A DNA stretch of 64,000 nt from assembly GCF_000970205.1 (NCBI RefSeq), contig NZ_CP009512.1, positions 372,001 through 436,000 of the forward strand, written 5' to 3'. The notes under the pieces are model-generated. The model saw only the letters and a list, made by a program, of their open reading frames with translations. It made no database searches and had not been told where the DNA came from. Position numbers and translations under genes: made by a program. Shown here piece after piece: positions 27,583-37,211 of the stretch (position 1 is its first letter; every line of letters begins with the position of its first letter). This stretch comes from Methanosarcina mazei S-6. Its GTDB lineage: Archaea; Halobacteriota; Methanosarcinia; Methanosarcinales; Methanosarcinaceae.

Positions 27583-28785
27583 ATGATCAAGAAAGTACCT
27601 TCAACCGAACTGAAAAACCGTATGAGTTGCTTCAGAAAACAGATGGATATCTCAAATCCCGACTGGGAAATAGCTTTCATCTTCAGCAAAATCAATCTTT
27701 ATTACTTTACCGGCACCATGCAGGATGGGATGCTTATTATTCCGAGGAATAGAGAAGCAACTTTCTGGGTACGGCGCAGTTATGAGCGGGCTCTGGATGA
27801 ATCGCTATTTTCCAGTATCAAACCTATGAACAGCTTCCGTGACGCAGCAGGGAGTGTGAGCAGGGTAAGCGAGCTTCCCGACACTGTATATCTGGAAACC
27901 GAAGTAGTCCCTCTGGCCCTCTACCAGAGGCTTCAAAAATACTTCCCATTTAAGAACGTTAAATCCGTTGATGCCCAGATTTGCGCTGTTAGAGCGGTAA
28001 AAAGTGAGTATGAGCTTTCCCTGCTGCGAGAAGCCGGCAGAATTCATCAACATGTACTCGAAGACCTTGTGCCCGGGATGCTGCGCGAAGGGATGAGTGA
28101 GGCTGACCTGTCAACGGAATTGTTCTCTGTTCTGGTCAAAGAAGGGCACCACGGTGCATGCCGTTTTGGAATGTTTGATACGGAAATGATTCTCGGAAAT
28201 GTCTGTTTTGGGGAAAGCTCCATTTATCCTACTTATTTTAATGGACCCGGCGGAAAGTATGGTTTATGCCCTGCTGCACCCGTGCTTGGGAGCCGTGACC
28301 GGAAGCTAAGAAAAGGTGACCTTGTGTTTGTTGATGTGGGGTGCGGAGTTGATGGTTATCATACGGATAAAACCACAACATACATGTTTGGCTCTTCCCT
28401 TCCGCAGTATGCCATAGACATGCACAATAAATGTGTGGATATACAGAATGAAGCTGCAGCAATGTTAAAACCAGGGATTGCCCCTTCTGAAATCTACAAT
28501 ACCATAATGAATGGGCTTGATAAGGAATTTCTGCAAAACTTCATGGGTTTCGGCAACCGTAAAGTGAAATTTCTCGGGCATGGAGTCGGTTTATTAATTG
28601 ACGAAACTCCCGTAATTGCCAAAGGGTTTGATGAGTCCTTGCAGGAAGGAATGGTATTTGCTCTCGAACCTAAAAAAGGAATTGAAAATATCGGTATGGT
28701 TGGAATCGAAAACACTTTCATAGTAACTGCTGATAGCGGAGAATGCATTACAGGAGATAATCCGGGATTGATTCCTGTATATTGA
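27583..28785 (+). CDS. M24 family metallopeptidase (Xaa-Pro dipeptidase-like)
   Basis: A 400-residue protein with an N-terminal creatinase-like domain (about 1-160) and a pita-bread catalytic domain. All five metal ligands are visible: VFVDVG and YHTDKT (two Asp), [12 protein letters not shown] (His), ALEPKKG (Glu) and GIENTF (Glu). Expected to cleave Xaa-Pro dipeptides or a related substrate in the cytoplasm. Its C-terminal quarter and 3' flank are duplicated as a broken copy at 40108-40487. Confidence 0.88.
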   Translation: MIKKVPSTELKNRMSCFRKQMDISNPDWEIAFIFSKINLYYFTGTMQDGMLIIPRNREATFWVRRSYERALDESLFSSIKPMNSFRDAAGSVSRVSELPDTVYLETEVVPLALYQRLQKYFPFKNVKSVDAQICAVRAVKSEYELSLLREAGRIHQHVLEDLVPGMLREGMSEADLSTELFSVLVKEGHHGACRFGMFDTEMILGNVCFGESSIYPTYFNGPGGKYGLCPAAPVLGSRDRKLRKGDLVFVDVGCGVDGYHTDKTTTYMFGSSLPQYAIDMHNKCVDIQNEAAAMLKPGIAPSEIYNTIMNGLDKEFLQNFMGFGNRKVKFLGHGVGLLIDETPVIAKGFDESLQEGMVFALEPKKGIENIGMVGIENTFIVTADSGECITGDNPGLIPVY

Positions 28786-28858
28786 TTAGTAAATGAGAAT
28801 AAAATTTACGTTTAGTGCGTTAAGAGCAAAAAAATTGGGAAGTATAGCTTTTAAAAAT

Positions 28859-28971
28859 AGGATTTACGCAGTTGAACAAAAAACCAGTAACATAAAACAC
28901 CAAACTGTCTAAAGCGTTATCTTCTCGGAAAGCTCACATATGCTCGTTTTACATCTCAAGTGCGTAACTCC
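28859..28971. repeat. MITE-like element, family AGGACTTACGCA, degenerate copy
   Basis: Begins AGGATTTACGCAGTTGAAC and ends CAAGTGCGTAACTCC. It aligns end to end with the 115-bp element at 37848-37962, but its terminal repeats have drifted. No coding capacity. It lies in the 3' flank of the M24 peptidase gene. Confidence 0.6.
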
Positions 28972-28980
28972 GACTCAGTT

Positions 28981-29161
28981 CCAAAATCTAGTGATTTCTA
29001 CATTTTTTGATTGAAATCTTGAATTCCCCTGCAGAATTCAATTTTCGATCAAACTCAATATTCAAGCTCTTCTGGCACAGGTCAATATGTCATGCTCAAA
29101 GAATTGTGCCATATTCAAAATCTAGTGATTTTTGATTTTTATGGTTATCACTAGATTTTGG
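28981..29161. repeat. Inverted-repeat element ending CCAAAATCTAGTGAT
   Basis: CCAAAATCTAGTGAT at 28981-28995 and its exact reverse complement at 29147-29161 bound 181 bases. A second copy of AAAATCTAGTGAT at 29117-29129 pairs with the same right arm to make a 13-bp hairpin. The element adjoins the degenerate MITE and may have inserted into it. Confidence 0.55.
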
Positions 29162-29400
29162 CATTGTGTCGTAACTCCTATATTTATATTTCTATGATTA
29201 TTTACACTCTACAAAGTATAGCCTTTTTTGTCAGAAATAAATTACTTTCATTTTGGACGGTTGTTTGTTCAGTGATTGATGTAAAATCCTTTTTTTCATC
29301 AAAAAAGAAATCCTGGCGTTTTTTAATCACCTAAAATTTAGTTGAGACTCGAAAGGCAATAGGTTACCAATCTCCAGTGTCCTGGAGTTTTCAAACTACA

Positions 29401-30474
29401 TTATCTTTTCTTGAGCCTCCATCCACCACACAGGCAGGCCAGACTCCCCAACAATCCGAAGCCTGGAATAGAATTATTTTTGCTCGATTCATTTCTACCT
29501 GAACTACTACCGCTGCCAGATTCGGAATTATTATTTGAATTATCAGATCCTTTTATACCTTCTTCAGGTGTCGACATAAAAATAACTGGAACATTATTCA
29601 CATTTTGTTTTCTTGCCTCTTGATCAATGGTCTGGTAGATTTCTTCAGCAAGAAAAGTTTTTTCTTCAGGAGACAAAGTTTCGTTAATCTCTACTTCCAA
29701 TCTAATTCCTGTTGCGTATCTAATTACCTGACCTTGTTCCATATATGGAGTGATTTTTTCCTCGGTAGCATTAGCAATCTCAGATAGCTCATTCACCCAG
29801 GAAATTGTCTCATTCTTATCTTTTAACAGAGGAATATTCCCATAAGCTGCAACGGTTTTCTGCACTGGCATGACCGTTTTTTGCTTCATAACTTCTTCAA
29901 GTGTATATATATCAGCTTCAGAAAGATTTTCTGTATTTTCCCCAAACCAGTACCAGCGATTAATGCCTTCCAGGTAAATTACCTCCCTATAAGTTCCGTA
30001 TCCGAATTCTACTGGAATATCCTGTATACCCATTTCTTCTGCAGAATTATCTATTAGAGAGTAGATCTCATCCATTAACTGCTCGTCAACATTGCCATAC
30101 TTGAACAAAATCACAAAGTATCCCTTGGCATTAATTCCACATGACATTACCTCTCCATGAGGATACATGTATTTGGAGACAACAGTGTCTTTTATCTCAT
30201 TACTAAGTTCTTCAAGAGTAGAGTTCCAGTTTTCTTTTTGAGTCTCAGTTTCCAGTACAGGAGGCTTTCCGTATCTTGTAATTACATTATTTCCTTGTGA
30301 ATACAGACCAAAAAAGTAAGTATAATAGTCAAAATCTACATTACTTATTTCTGAATTTTCAGAATTATTACTTTCCGGCGAAAGTTGCACTGAATCATCG
30401 GCAGATGCAGGAAATATCAAGACCCCAAAAAATAGAAGTAACGTTATCAATAAAGTTTCAGATTTTTTCATCAT
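29401..30474 (-). CDS. Exported protein with two copies of a protease-prodomain-like domain
   Basis: A 357-residue protein: signal peptide 1-25, repeat one at about 68-160 (YGKPPV...MYPHGEVMSCG...GIQDIPVEF), repeat two at about 211-303 (YGNIPL...VNNVPVIFMSTP), a Ser/Asn-rich linker, and a C-terminal PGFGLLGSLACL-GG-RLKKR tail resembling PGF-type archaeosortase signals. Both repeats resemble residues 80-175 of the chymotrypsin-fold protease at 32034-33239, where the domain sits ahead of the catalytic part. A chaperone or inhibitor role is inferred. The shared island promoter module lies upstream at 30734-30993. GGAG lies near the ATG. Confidence 0.75.
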   Translation of the reverse strand: MMKKSETLLITLLLFFGVLIFPASADDSVQLSPESNNSENSEISNVDFDYYTYFFGLYSQGNNVITRYGKPPVLETETQKENWNSTLEELSNEIKDTVVSKYMYPHGEVMSCGINAKGYFVILFKYGNVDEQLMDEIYSLIDNSAEEMGIQDIPVEFGYGTYREVIYLEGINRWYWFGENTENLSEADIYTLEEVMKQKTVMPVQKTVAAYGNIPLLKDKNETISWVNELSEIANATEEKITPYMEQGQVIRYATGIRLEVEINETLSPEEKTFLAEEIYQTIDQEARKQNVNNVPVIFMSTPEEGIKGSDNSNNNSESGSGSSSGRNESSKNNSIPGFGLLGSLACLCGGWRLKKR

Positions 30475-30733
30475 ACCTGCTCCATGTTTAATTAACTACC
30501 GTCAAGATTTATCATTGTACAAAGGTCCGATTTAATAAGAAAATGAAAAATTCTATAAAATTGGCCATCAATTTTTAATTGATTATGTTATTCCCAAGAC
30601 GCTTTTAATTCACCCTATCTTTCTTTAGGAATAAAGAAGATGTAATTTCATGTTTTTGTTCTCGGTATTGTCTTCTGCAATGCCTATGAAGTCATTCCTA
30701 AAATGAATATTTGAAATTATATTTTTACCATTC

Positions 30734-30993
30734 CTTAAATACAGACAAAGCTAACATAATCATTACCTCTTAGGGCAGATTTTATGGAGTTCAGGTGTAC
30801 CGGAAATACTTCCAAACTCCATAAACTCATTTTTATCAGTTCTTTAAATGTTTTATGGCCAAATCATCCAACTATTAATCTAATTCCCCGATATATCTCC
30901 AAACAGTTTGGATTTAGATTTGACTATTCTTTCAGTTGGGTGATTTGGCTATAAATTAGTTATAAAAGTAAGTTTCCAGAATAATAACATTTA
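30734..30993 (-). promoter_or_regulatory. Island promoter module upstream of the two-domain protein
   Basis: About 260 bases nearly identical to 39539-39797 upstream of the metzincin gene. On the minus strand it holds, in order, the 98-bp palindromic element (30855-30952), a second palindrome (ATGGAGTT...AACTCCAT), GTTAGCTTTGTCTG and TATTTAAG (complement of 30734-30741) as TATA box. Transcription would start near 30712, leaving a leader of roughly 240 bases. Confidence 0.6.
30855..30952. repeat. Palindromic island element, copy 1
   Basis: Left arm ATGGCCAAATCATCCAACT at 30855-30873; right arm AGTTGGGTGATTTGGCTAT at 30934-30952 with two mismatches. The 60-base core contains a conserved purine-rich/AT-rich spacer shared with the other four copies. 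Confidence 0.8.
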
Positions 30994-31309
30994 ATTAGAT
31001 CCTGAGTTTGACAGTTTGATTTTTATGTTGAAAGATTGTTTTCATATCTGTTGGAATGATAAGTAATATTATTTCAACAAATTTTTGCCCATTTTTTAAG
31101 ATTCAATTTGACAGATAGCATGAATCTCAGATAAAATATAGATACTATACAAAAAGTCAGGTGTCAAAAGTGCCAAAATGGGACAAAAATCTCTACTAAT
31201 TTACCTTATAGTGATTGTGAAGCTGGAGAATCAGAGGCAATTTGATGGAATTTATGAATACTGTCAATTGATTTTTGACAAAAAATTGAAGCTTCTCACT
31301 AAATTTAAT

Positions 31310-31702
31310 TTATACTGTCAAACTAAGGATATAGAGATAAATCCTACCGTCAGTTTGGCCGTCTGCATTATCATAGTATGTACCCAGCAATGCGCCACTC
31401 GGAGTATACACCTTAAGCCGGAGTGAATCAGTCGAATCTCCCCAGTTAAGATCCACTACCAGAAGGGTCAGGCCGCTACTTACACTTTTTTCATGCAGGT
31501 TTGTCTCTCCCTGTCTGATCGTATCATAAATTGTACGAATACCCATTTCCTCGTTAACTGTCTAGGCTTCAGTGTCAATTGCAGGTGTTACGATGTAATT
31601 ACTTGAGATTTCTGCTTTATCTATATTCTCAGTTGTTGCTGTTGCAGTGGAAAATAAAAAAAGCAAAGTTGTCAACATAATCAAAAATATCTTTCTCGAC
31701 AT
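31310..31702 (-). pseudogene. Small secreted beta-sandwich (PPC-like) protein, broken copy
   Basis: ATG at 31702 after GGAGAGC starts a signal peptide (MSRKIFLIMLTTLLF), but codon 47 is TAG at 31562-31564 where the sister copy at 41412-41872 has Glu. The frame continues with MGIRTIYDTIRQGETN, LTLLVVDLNWGDSTDSLRL and VYTPSGALLGTYYD, then loses homology after GRIYLYI and stops about 25 residues early. The domain resembles bacterial pre-peptidase C-terminal beta-sandwiches. Readthrough of the amber as pyrrolysine is possible, but the truncated C terminus argues for decay. Confidence 0.7.
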
Positions 31703-31749
31703 TATTAGCTCTCCTTTTAACACTTGTCAAGACAGTTTACTTAAATTTT

Positions 31750-31846
31750 ATGGCCAAATCATCCAACTATCAATCTAATTCCTCTATAAATCTTAAAACA
31801 GCTCGATTTGGATTTGAATATACTTTCAGTTGGATGATTTGGCCAT
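31750..31846. repeat. Palindromic island element, copy 2
   Basis: Perfect 19-base inverted ends: ATGGCCAAATCATCCAACT at 31750-31768 and AGTTGGATGATTTGGCCAT at 31828-31846. It lies centrally between the divergent small secreted gene and the chymotrypsin-fold protease. Confidence 0.85.
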
Positions 31847-32033
31847 AAAGTAGTTATAAAAGTGAGTTCATGGAAAAAATGAACATCCAAAAAGATGTTT
31901 GGCGGAGTTCAAATTCACTCTGGAAAGTCTGTTTGAACCCCACTTTGCCCGGAGGCATGAGTTAGTGTTAGCTTTGTGAATATTTAAGGCTTGCTTGATC
32001 CTGCCTCTGGAACAAAATGTGCGAGGTAGAAAC
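31847..32033 (+). promoter_or_regulatory. Conserved leader and core promoter of the secreted protease
   Basis: Contains a second palindrome (GTTCAAA...TTTGAAC near 31908-31937), TTGCCCGGAGGCA, then TTAGCTTTGT and TATTTAAG at 31981-31988, 53 bases before the ATG. The same order and the same 53-base spacing occur before the phospholipase C gene, so these are probably functional promoter parts. Confidence 0.65.
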
Positions 32034-33239
32034 ATGACAACAAAGAATAAATTTGGAATAAGAATATTGTTTTTGACAATGTTCTTAATAAGCACGGTTT
32101 TTGTACCGGTGGCGAGTGCCGAAACATTATCTGAAGGTGCTGATGATATAGAAGTTGCAGAGCTAGGACTAATTACATCAGAGGAGCTAAATTCGATAAT
32201 CAAACAGATTCCTCCAACAGATCCCCATATCCTGGAAAAAATGAGTGAAAATGAGAGCGCTTTAAGAACGTACGGTAAAGTTCCTGAAATTACAACAGGT
32301 ACTGAGGTTTATAAATGGTTTAATACTTTGGACTGTATCAGGGTTAACCTGAATGAGAACAAAGAAATGAAGCCGTACTTTTATCCTGCAGGCCCACTTG
32401 TAGCATACGGTACACATGCAGACGGTTATTTTTGGATTATTGTCGACGAAAGGTATGATATTAAAAACGAGGATTTTGATGCCATTGTCGATTTAATAAA
32501 TAAACAAGCAATAAAACTAAACATTAAAGATGTGCCAATTATTTTTTCTACTGGCACTCCAATAAATATTACTTCTGCTTCCATTAATCAAGTTTCAACA
32601 AGTTCTGTAGACCCGTACCTTGTTTATCGTCGCCCTATTACAGGAGGGATAGCGCTTACTATAGTTAATGGGGGTTCTGGAGCTGACGGGACTATAGGAT
32701 TTGCTGCTAAAAGAAATAGTGATAATGCCAATGGATATGTAACTACTGGACATACATCTTGGTTCCAAACGGGCTTACCATCATACCAGCCAATATACGG
32801 CTCTGGTAATCAGGCTGGGACGGTTTCAAAAATCGGCGTAAATACTGATGCAGCTTTTATACCATATAGTAATGTTACGGCTCGAATACATACTGGTGGA
32901 GGGAATTTTGTGAACGTAGCCGGTTACTATTCGGGTGGAATTTCAGGCATGACTCTTACAAAATCTGGAAGAGCAAGTGGATCTGTGACAGGACAATACA
33001 TCGGAGTTTTGACAGGTCAGACCATTGGTGGGCACTACATGGATAAAATAGAGTTAATGACTACAACATGCACAAGTGGAGATAGCGGCGGACCTGTATA
33101 TGCTTATTATAATGGGAATTATAAGATCGTTGGAATAATATGTGGATGGACGACAGTAAATCAATCTATACCAGCCACTGTTTATATTCCATGCGGGGAA
33201 GTAACGTCTAAGCTCGGTGTAACTCCTCTTACAGCATAA
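32034..33239 (+). CDS. Secreted chymotrypsin-fold (S1-like) serine protease with prodomain
   Basis: A 401-residue preproprotein. Signal peptide 1-29 (ending VASAE), polar spacer, prodomain about 80-175 (RTYGKVPEI...PYFYPAGPLVAYG...IKDVPIIF), then a trypsin-like domain with the full triad: His240 (VTTGHTS), Asp272 (NTDAAFIPY) and Ser351 (TSGDSGGPVY). It resembles streptogrisin or alpha-lytic proteases, which also need a prodomain to fold. The ATG at 32034 has GAGGTAGAAAC upstream; the in-frame TTG at 31995 lies in the promoter and is rejected. A neighbouring gene encodes two free-standing copies of the prodomain. Confidence 0.9.
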   Translation: MTTKNKFGIRILFLTMFLISTVFVPVASAETLSEGADDIEVAELGLITSEELNSIIKQIPPTDPHILEKMSENESALRTYGKVPEITTGTEVYKWFNTLDCIRVNLNENKEMKPYFYPAGPLVAYGTHADGYFWIIVDERYDIKNEDFDAIVDLINKQAIKLNIKDVPIIFSTGTPINITSASINQVSTSSVDPYLVYRRPITGGIALTIVNGGSGADGTIGFAAKRNSDNANGYVTTGHTSWFQTGLPSYQPIYGSGNQAGTVSKIGVNTDAAFIPYSNVTARIHTGGGNFVNVAGYYSGGISGMTLTKSGRASGSVTGQYIGVLTGQTIGGHYMDKIELMTTTCTSGDSGGPVYAYYNGNYKIVGIICGWTTVNQSIPATVYIPCGEVTSKLGVTPLTA

Positions 33240-33732
33240 ATTTAAGACGTAAATATTTGCGTCTTTTTCATTTTTAGAGAATTTCCGCGAGGAAAAATCG
33301 GCAAATAAGTACGTTTGTGCACGTCTGCGGAGTTTGGATAGAAGAATATCAATCGGATCTCAGAAACTGAGTTTAGAGTAAGTGCCCGCAACGAAATAAC
33401 CTATGCAACTTATTATTTATTGTAACTTTGATTGGCGACCCTGATCGTGAAAATCAAGATGTCCAATCTAATGTCTGCAGAGGTAATTCTGTGACGGGGC
33501 CTAAGTATAATAGTTTTCTTTCAGTGGCTCTGTAGAAAACCTACCTAAACCAGCTTCAGGAGGACGAAAATAACTAAGTATAAATGAATCCGCCCATTCA
33601 GTTAAAATTAATGGAGATTCATTATATCAGAGGATTTCTACAGAGCCCTTTCAGTCGCAATAATTATAAATCTGCAGTTATTCGTGTTTTTTATTTTTCA
33701 ATTGTTTCTGAATTTGCCTGCATAAATTAAAA
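33240..33732. other. Intergenic region with one MITE
   Basis: About 490 bases after the protease gene. Apart from the MITE at 33536-33647 no gene or RNA was recognised. Confidence 0.45.
33536..33647. repeat. MITE with ends GGCTCTGTAGAAA and 8-bp target duplication
   Basis: 112 bases bounded by GGCTCTGTAGAAA (33536-33548) and TTTCTACAGAGCC (33635-33647), a perfect 13-base inverted repeat. The flanks are CTTTCAGT on both sides (33528-33535 and 33648-33655), a target duplication. No coding capacity. A second copy is at 60030-60151. Confidence 0.9.
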
Positions 33733-36099
33733 ATGGAGGGACTTTACCTGAAAATCAGAACATTGATAGTTATCTGCCTGCTGATGGTGTCACTGATACC
33801 TGGGTCGGGCTGCATTGACAGTAGTAGCGAACCAGTCAAAGAAGCCAAACTGGATGAAGTAACAGACAGTCAGGACACTTCATCCAATACTACAGTAGAA
33901 ACTGCTCATGAGGAAAACTTCTCGGAAGAAAGCAAAGCTACCCTTGAATCTGAAAAAAAAAGCTCTTTTTTCGGATATTATAGTAAAAGAAGCCTACAGT
34001 TTGAGGCAGATGTTCCTCCTTATCCTTTGCCTCTAAAAGCTTCCGAAATTGCAAATTATGAAGATTTCTCCCAGAAAATTCCCCTGACAAACGACAGCAG
34101 GAATTTACTGTACAAAAATGGATTCGTTGTAATTGAAAGTGGGGCAGCCGGCCTGTTTGAAGCAGAGCCAGTGAGAGTAAACGAAACTTACAAGGATCTG
34201 AAAGTGGCTGACGTTCCTATCTTTATTACATCGGATTCTCTTCTTCACCTTTATAATATTCAGTTTGATGAAACTTTAAAACGAGTCGAAGAAAAGGAGT
34301 TTTACAACATCCTTTGGAAACTTGATAAAGCCCTCCTTGAAGCCTCCATCGAGGATTATAATAGGTCGATAGAGGATAAAGCTTCTGAAGAAGTAATAGA
34401 AGCTTCAAGAAGAAATGTTGTCTACTTTGCTGTGGCTTTGAGCCTACTTGAACCAAAACCCGAGCAGATAGAAGAAAAACCGGAAATTTCAGGGAAGAAT
34501 TTCTATTCTCAGGACGCGAAACAATACAATGTCGAAATCCCTTCATTTGTAAAAACTGATGTAGAGACTGAACTACGCCTGATAGAGGCTCAAGAAGGTT
34601 CTGTACTTTCTCCGATTTTCAATTATGACGAAGATTACTCTCAGTACACCCCACGGGGACACTATACATCTTCTGAAAAATTGAAGAACTACTTTAAGGC
34701 TATGATGTGGCATGGTAGAATAAGTATGCTACTTCAACCGGGCATGATTACTGCAAAAGAATTAACGACAGAAGATTCGGTTACAGAAAAATCAGCTGCG
34801 GAAAACTCAGTTGCGGAAAAATCTGAAAAGGAAACGATAATTCAGACCATACAGGCTCTTTTAATTTCTGACCACCTTAACAGGGATAGAAACCTTCAGG
34901 CCGAATGGGACATAATTTACGACGTGACGGCTTTCTATGTCGGTTTTTCCGACGACCTCGGGCCCTACGAATATGCAAAAGCTCTGGATATTGTTTTTGG
35001 GAATAATAGGGAAGGAATAAATTTCGATAACAAAAACCTTACGGCGTTGAAAGCGGAACTGGAAAGATACGAAAGCCCAAAAATCTACAGCAGAACAGGA
35101 GCAGTAATTTATGCAGGCTCCGAAACTGAAAACAAAACTCTTGAGGCAACAAAAGGATTCAGGTTCATGGGTCAGCGATACACGCCAGATTCCTATATCC
35201 TCCAGAATCTCAATCCTCCTGCCCTGAATATCATGGATCTCCTTGGTTCTGAACGAGCGAAGGAACACCTGAAAAACCTAGATATTTCTGAAAATGAAGA
35301 ATACAAAGAACGTCACCTGTCTCTGGAAAATGAATTTGAAGCTTTTGATGAAGAGGACTGGGATAAAAACCTTTACTGGGCTCAACTATATGCCTTAAAG
35401 CCTCTCCTTGTAAGTTATCCAGAGGGTTATCCTACCTTCATGCAAACCGAAGCCTGGGAAGATAAGCAGCTTAACACGGCCCTCGCTTCTTGGACCGAGC
35501 TTAGGCATGATACTATCCTCTATGCAAAGCAGGCTTACTTTGTAAGTGCGTTCTATGATCTGGAAGAAAAACCTGTTCAGGGATACGTGGAACCAGTGCC
35601 TGAATTCTATGCAAGGATGCTTGCTCTTACAAAAATGGCGCATAGTGGGCTGGCTGAAATGGAAGTACTTGACGAACAGTCGGATAAAGACTTTACAACT
35701 CTTGAAAGCACCCTTGAAAAACTGCTGGAAATCTCGATTAAAGAGCTTGAAAATAAAGAGCTGACAGATGAAGAATATGAGTTCATCAAAAGTTTCGAAA
35801 AAAATATAGCTCCAATGCTTGAGAACATAGATGAGGACGCTCAGAGCTCTGTTGTGGTTGCGGATGTTTATACAGATCAGGAAGGGAGAGTTTTGGAAGA
35901 AGGAACCGGAAAACTGGACCTTCTAATTGTAGCCTACAAACAGCCTGATGGCAGGATTGTGCTAGGGGCAGGCCCTGTAATGAGTTATTACGAATTCTGG
36001 CAGCCCTCGGGAGAAAGGTTAACGGATGAAGAATGGAGAGAAATGCTAGAAAATAATCCTCCCGGAAGACCGGAATGGGTCGAGTCTTTTAAGGTGTAA
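33733..36099 (+). CDS. DUF3160 family lipoprotein
   Basis: A 788-residue exported protein: signal peptide with lipobox-like IPGSGC (Cys27), a Ser/Thr/Glu-rich linker to about 75, then the large helical DUF3160 domain. Visible family features are VPIFITSDSLLHLYNIQFDETLK, KLKNYFKAMMWHGRISMLL, FRFMGQRYTPDSYILQ and a C-terminal block ending PVMSYYEFWQPSGERLTDEEW. The acid-rich sequence fits an extracellular location. The enzymatic role, if any, is unknown. It is the longest gene of the island but lacks the palindromic promoter module. Confidence 0.85.
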   Translation: MEGLYLKIRTLIVICLLMVSLIPGSGCIDSSSEPVKEAKLDEVTDSQDTSSNTTVETAHEENFSEESKATLESEKKSSFFGYYSKRSLQFEADVPPYPLPLKASEIANYEDFSQKIPLTNDSRNLLYKNGFVVIESGAAGLFEAEPVRVNETYKDLKVADVPIFITSDSLLHLYNIQFDETLKRVEEKEFYNILWKLDKALLEASIEDYNRSIEDKASEEVIEASRRNVVYFAVALSLLEPKPEQIEEKPEISGKNFYSQDAKQYNVEIPSFVKTDVETELRLIEAQEGSVLSPIFNYDEDYSQYTPRGHYTSSEKLKNYFKAMMWHGRISMLLQPGMITAKELTTEDSVTEKSAAENSVAEKSEKETIIQTIQALLISDHLNRDRNLQAEWDIIYDVTAFYVGFSDDLGPYEYAKALDIVFGNNREGINFDNKNLTALKAELERYESPKIYSRTGAVIYAGSETENKTLEATKGFRFMGQRYTPDSYILQNLNPPALNIMDLLGSERAKEHLKNLDISENEEYKERHLSLENEFEAFDEEDWDKNLYWAQLYALKPLLVSYPEGYPTFMQTEAWEDKQLNTALASWTELRHDTILYAKQAYFVSAFYDLEEKPVQGYVEPVPEFYARMLALTKMAHSGLAEMEVLDEQSDKDFTTLESTLEKLLEISIKELENKELTDEEYEFIKSFEKNIAPMLENIDEDAQSSVVVADVYTDQEGRVLEEGTGKLDLLIVAYKQPDGRIVLGAGPVMSYYEFWQPSGERLTDEEWREMLENNPPGRPEWVESFKV

Positions 36100-36391
36100 A
36101 AGGTGCTATCTTTGATAGCCTACATTTTTCATCCATTTCTTTCTTTTTAAGGATTTGTCAAACTTGCTACAGAATCTACTTGAGCATAAGAAGGTGATAA
36201 AAAATCTAGATGCTGCAGAAATCTTCTGAAACAACTAATATCCATTCAAATTAATGGCCTGACACTTTTTTGCTTATTTTTTTCAATCTCTTACATCTAA
36301 TTTAGATAGATATTTTACAAAGCCCGAACATATCTTTTCAACATTGTTAGCCCTCTTTTTAATACTTATCAAGACAGTTTACTTAAATTTT

Positions 36392-36489
36392 ATGGCCAAA
36401 TAATCCAACTAACAATCCAATAGCCCTATAAATCTCCAAAAAGCTCGTATTTAGGTTTATCTATACTCTCAGTTGGATGATCTGGTCAC
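36392..36489. repeat. Palindromic island element, copy 3
   Basis: Left arm ATGGCCAAATAATCCAACT at 36392-36410; right arm AGTTGGATGATCTGGTCAC at 36471-36489. To the left, on the minus strand, is the conserved promoter and start of the small secreted gene (AAAGAGGGCTAACAATG), stopping after nine codons. To the right is the hydrolase-side leader followed by a broken signal peptide. Confidence 0.75.
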
Positions 36490-36490
36490 A

Positions 36491-36748
36491 AATTAATTAT
36501 AAAGGTAAATCCCTGAGAAAATGAACATTAAAAAGATGTTTAGAGAAGTTTAAATTCCCTCTGGGAAGTCTATTTGAACTCCACCTTGCCCGGAGGCAAG
36601 AATATGATAGCTTTGCGAATATTAAGGCTTACCTGATCCTGCTTCCTGGGTAAGAGGAATGATTCAGTGTTAGCTTTGTGAATAGTTTTGTTCTTGTATC
36701 AACTGCGAGTGCGGCTGCCTAGGATTCAAGTGTAAATAATCTCTCTGA
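36491..36748 (+). pseudogene. Remnant of an exported-hydrolase gene start
   Basis: The leader matches those of the protease and phospholipase genes. It is followed by a signal-peptide tail (SFVLVSTASAAA) from a GTG, then TAG at 36720-36722, then DSSVNNLSDSEVET before homology is lost. Most of the gene is deleted. Confidence 0.55.
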
Positions 36749-36957
36749 TAGTGAGGTTGAAACACGGCATCGATGGGCTAACTCCTCAAAAGGCGAAAGA
36801 AATAGAAGCTGAAATCAATCGTATAAGGAACAATGCCTGAAGGTTAAGAGATGTTAACCCGAACTACTTAACCAGATGGCACTTAAGATACCTGCGAGAG
36901 ATCGATAACCGGCTTAAAGAGCTTGTTTTTACTCTTGAGATTGAGGGGGTGCTATGA
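36749..36957 (+). pseudogene. Small helical protein interrupted by TGA
   Basis: From a GTG near 36749 the frame reads RLKHGIDGLTPQKAKEIEAE...RNNA, then TGA at 36838-36840, then RLRDVNPNYLTRWHLRYLRE...FTLEIEGVL and a stop overlapping the next ATG. The peptide looks genuine on both sides of the stop, suggesting a recently broken small gene of a plasmid- or virus-like set. No family recognised. Confidence 0.4.
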
Positions 36958-37210
36958 TGATGCTCATCAATGGGATAGAGGACAGGAGGAAGAAAAAAAA
37001 TTTCCTTCTCACACCTGGGCAGGATTTTACCTTTATTTGTACCTATCCTAGAAAGGAGTTCTCTGCCATAAATGTGCCAATGAGAATATAGAAAGTTGTC
37101 TTAACCCTAAAAACGAACTTTTCATTAATTATGATATTAATTGGGAGGAGAAATTCCTATACTGTGATCACTGCGGCAAAAAGATAGAACCCTCTTACGG
37201 AGGTCTATAA
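36954..37210 (+). pseudogene. Frameshifted small zinc-ribbon protein
   Basis: ATG codons at 36954 onward, after GAGGGGGTGCT, open a frame (INGIEDRRKKKNFLLTPGQD) ending at TAG 37089-37091. The -1 frame over the second half encodes a zinc-ribbon pattern, CHKCANENIESC...FLYCDHCGKKIEP, ending TAA at 37208-37210. A single frameshift would join them. Confidence 0.4.
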
Positions 37211-37211
37211 C

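Larger units (their letters stand above)
28786..29400. other. Gene-free region rich in small repeats
   Basis: About 615 bases between the M24 gene and the two-domain exported protein. It contains the two repeat elements listed separately; the first 75 bases after the M24 stop are also present after the broken copy at 40487. Confidence 0.5.

Noticed and set aside
31562-31564. Pyrrolysine in the small secreted beta-sandwich gene
   Set aside because: The sister copy has Glu at this position and the 31-kb copy also lacks its C-terminal 25 residues, so ordinary gene decay is simpler.
31995-32033. Upstream TTG start for the chymotrypsin-fold protease
   Set aside because: The TTG lies in the conserved promoter/leader, before the predicted transcript start, and would disrupt the signal peptide; ATG 32034 has a good binding site.
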